A stretch of DNA of 16,017 nt from an uncultured Carnobacterium sp. (lineage in GTDB: Bacteria > Bacillota > Bacilli > Lactobacillales > Aerococcaceae). Below, in pieces: positions 15,115 through 16,017 of this stretch. Location: positions 1-16,017 of the forward strand of contig CALCML010000070.1 in the NCBI GenBank assembly GCA_937967765.1. Reading direction: 5' to 3'. The notes below the pieces were generated by a model. That model searched no databases. It worked only from the letters and a program-made list of their open reading frames with translations, and was not told the DNA's origin. The position numbers and the translations under genes are program-made. Position 1 is the first letter of the stretch, and each line of letters starts with the position of its first letter.

Positions 15115-16017
15115 ATGGAATGGTCTAAATTACTATCAACAAAACGTCTTTCTGGGAAAGAAGCAACACACAGAAACGAATTTGACGATGATTACAAACG
15201 AATTGTAACGAGTCCTTCGTTTCGCCGATTGCAGGATAAGACACAAGTATTTCCGCTAGAACGCTTGGATTTTATTCATACACGACTAACGCACTCGTTA
15301 GAAGTAGCGATGGTGGCACGTTCTCTGGCAAAAGAAATTGTGATTTTATTGCAAGAGGAAGTGCAGAAGAACCCTTGTAGTAGCAAAGAGGAAATGATTG
15401 CTCGACAAGAAGATGTCTTGAAGATTGTCGAATGTGCGAGTCTCGTTCATGACCTTGGAAACCCTCCATACGGGCACTTTGGAGAAGATATCATCCGTCA
15501 ATGGTTTAAGAAGAACTTGCCAAGTATTTTAAAAGAAAAAAGCGATGTAGCTGAAGAGTTTTTAGCGAGTCCATATGTCTATGATTTCTATCGCTTTGAA
15601 GGAAATGCGCAATCGCTTCGTATTGTATCGAAGTTGCATGACTTCAAAGGAGAATTCGATGGACTAGATTTAACAGCTGCAACGCTGAATACGATTTTAA
15701 AATATACTTACCCATCTTCTCATAAGAAAACAGAAGAGATTACTTCCAAAAAAGTAGGGTATTTCTTTGCTGAAGAAGAAGCCTTTAAGACTGTGACAGA
15801 GATTACAGGCGCGGGAACAAGTCGTCATCCATTAACATTCATTCTAGAAGCTGCGGATGACATTGCGTATCTAGTAGCTGACATGGAAGATGCGATTGGA
15901 AAAGGAGTGATTTCCTTTAGAGATGTGCGAGAGTTCTTACTCGAGAACTTGAGTACAGACGCCTATAACGCTCCGCATTCCGTTCATACCCGCGAAGTGT
16001 TAACAACCATCGATGAG
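15115..16017 (+). CDS. dgt: Deoxyguanosinetriphosphate triphosphohydrolase-like HD protein (3' end outside window)
   Basis: The frame stays open from ATG 15115 to the window end, giving 301 codons of an incomplete gene. Dgt-type HD hydrolases cleave dNTPs to deoxynucleosides and triphosphate, which tunes dNTP pools. The N-terminal block SPSFRRLQDKTQVFPLE and the metal-site TRLTHSLEVA (His60) are typical. The HD pair is His112-Asp113 in VHDLGNPPYGHFGE, and a later acidic motif EAADDIAYLVADMEDAI supplies a further metal-ligand Asp. GGAAGGGG precedes the ATG. An ATG at 15108 in another frame meets a stop after six codons and is not used. Nucleotide preference cannot be fixed from sequence. The link to nrdR in the same region fits a nucleotide-pool theme, but that is inference. 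Confidence 0.93.
   Translation, partial: MEWSKLLSTKRLSGKEATHRNEFDDDYKRIVTSPSFRRLQDKTQVFPLERLDFIHTRLTHSLEVAMVARSLAKEIVILLQEEVQKNPCSSKEEMIARQEDVLKIVECASLVHDLGNPPYGHFGEDIIRQWFKKNLPSILKEKSDVAEEFLASPYVYDFYRFEGNAQSLRIVSKLHDFKGEFDGLDLTAATLNTILKYTYPSSHKKTEEITSKKVGYFFAEEEAFKTVTEITGAGTSRHPLTFILEAADDIAYLVADMEDAIGKGVISFRDVREFLLENLSTDAYNAPHSVHTREVLTTIDE

Overview
The window is housekeeping chromosome from a low-GC Gram-positive bacterium. The protein set (YutG, YumC, YuiD, YugI, primosomal DnaB and DnaI), strong AGGAGG ribosome binding sites, a threonine T-box and U-tract terminators all point to Bacillota. The form of the cyclophilin, ThrRS and DnaI suggests Lactobacillales, perhaps a Carnobacteriaceae-like lineage such as Granulicatella. 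That genus-level guess is inference only. The highly expressed genes pgi and thrS show strong codon bias (TTA Leu, CGT Arg, CCA Pro), while yfhO and the MATE gene are more mixed.

Layout. 1-2363 (+): the 3' part of a YfhO-family polytopic membrane protein, cut by the window edge. 2373-2443: a perfect palindrome, then a bidirectional terminator separating it from a convergent block. 2451-4583 (-): yuiD and yumC form a tight operon ending in a terminator; yutG follows with its own promoter. 4703-7195 (+): a cyclophilin-type prolyl isomerase, an S1-domain protein (YugI/CvfD type) and pgi, closed by a terminator. 7227-10791 (+): coaE, then nrdR-dnaB-dnaI, coupling CoA synthesis, ribonucleotide reductase control and helicase loading. 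10802-11088: promoter and threonine T-box leader, followed by thrS and its terminator (to 13112). 13113-13704: a 0.6-kb non-coding stretch with a degenerate ~350-bp inverted-repeat element, a strong promoter and a leader terminator in front of a MATE exporter. 15077 to the end (+): the 5' part of dgt, whose -10 box overlaps the MATE stop codon.

Functional themes are replication and nucleotide supply (nrdR, dnaB, dnaI, dgt), cofactor and central metabolism (coaE, pgi, yumC), translation (thrS) and envelope functions (yfhO, yutG, yuiD). No prophage, CRISPR array, complete insertion sequence, rRNA or complete tRNA gene is visible. The least ordinary part is the inverted-repeat element and leader region at 13133-13669. 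Several starts were moved to agree with Shine-Dalgarno sequences and predicted transcription starts: yuiD, the isomerase gene, nrdR, dnaI (TTG) and the MATE gene.
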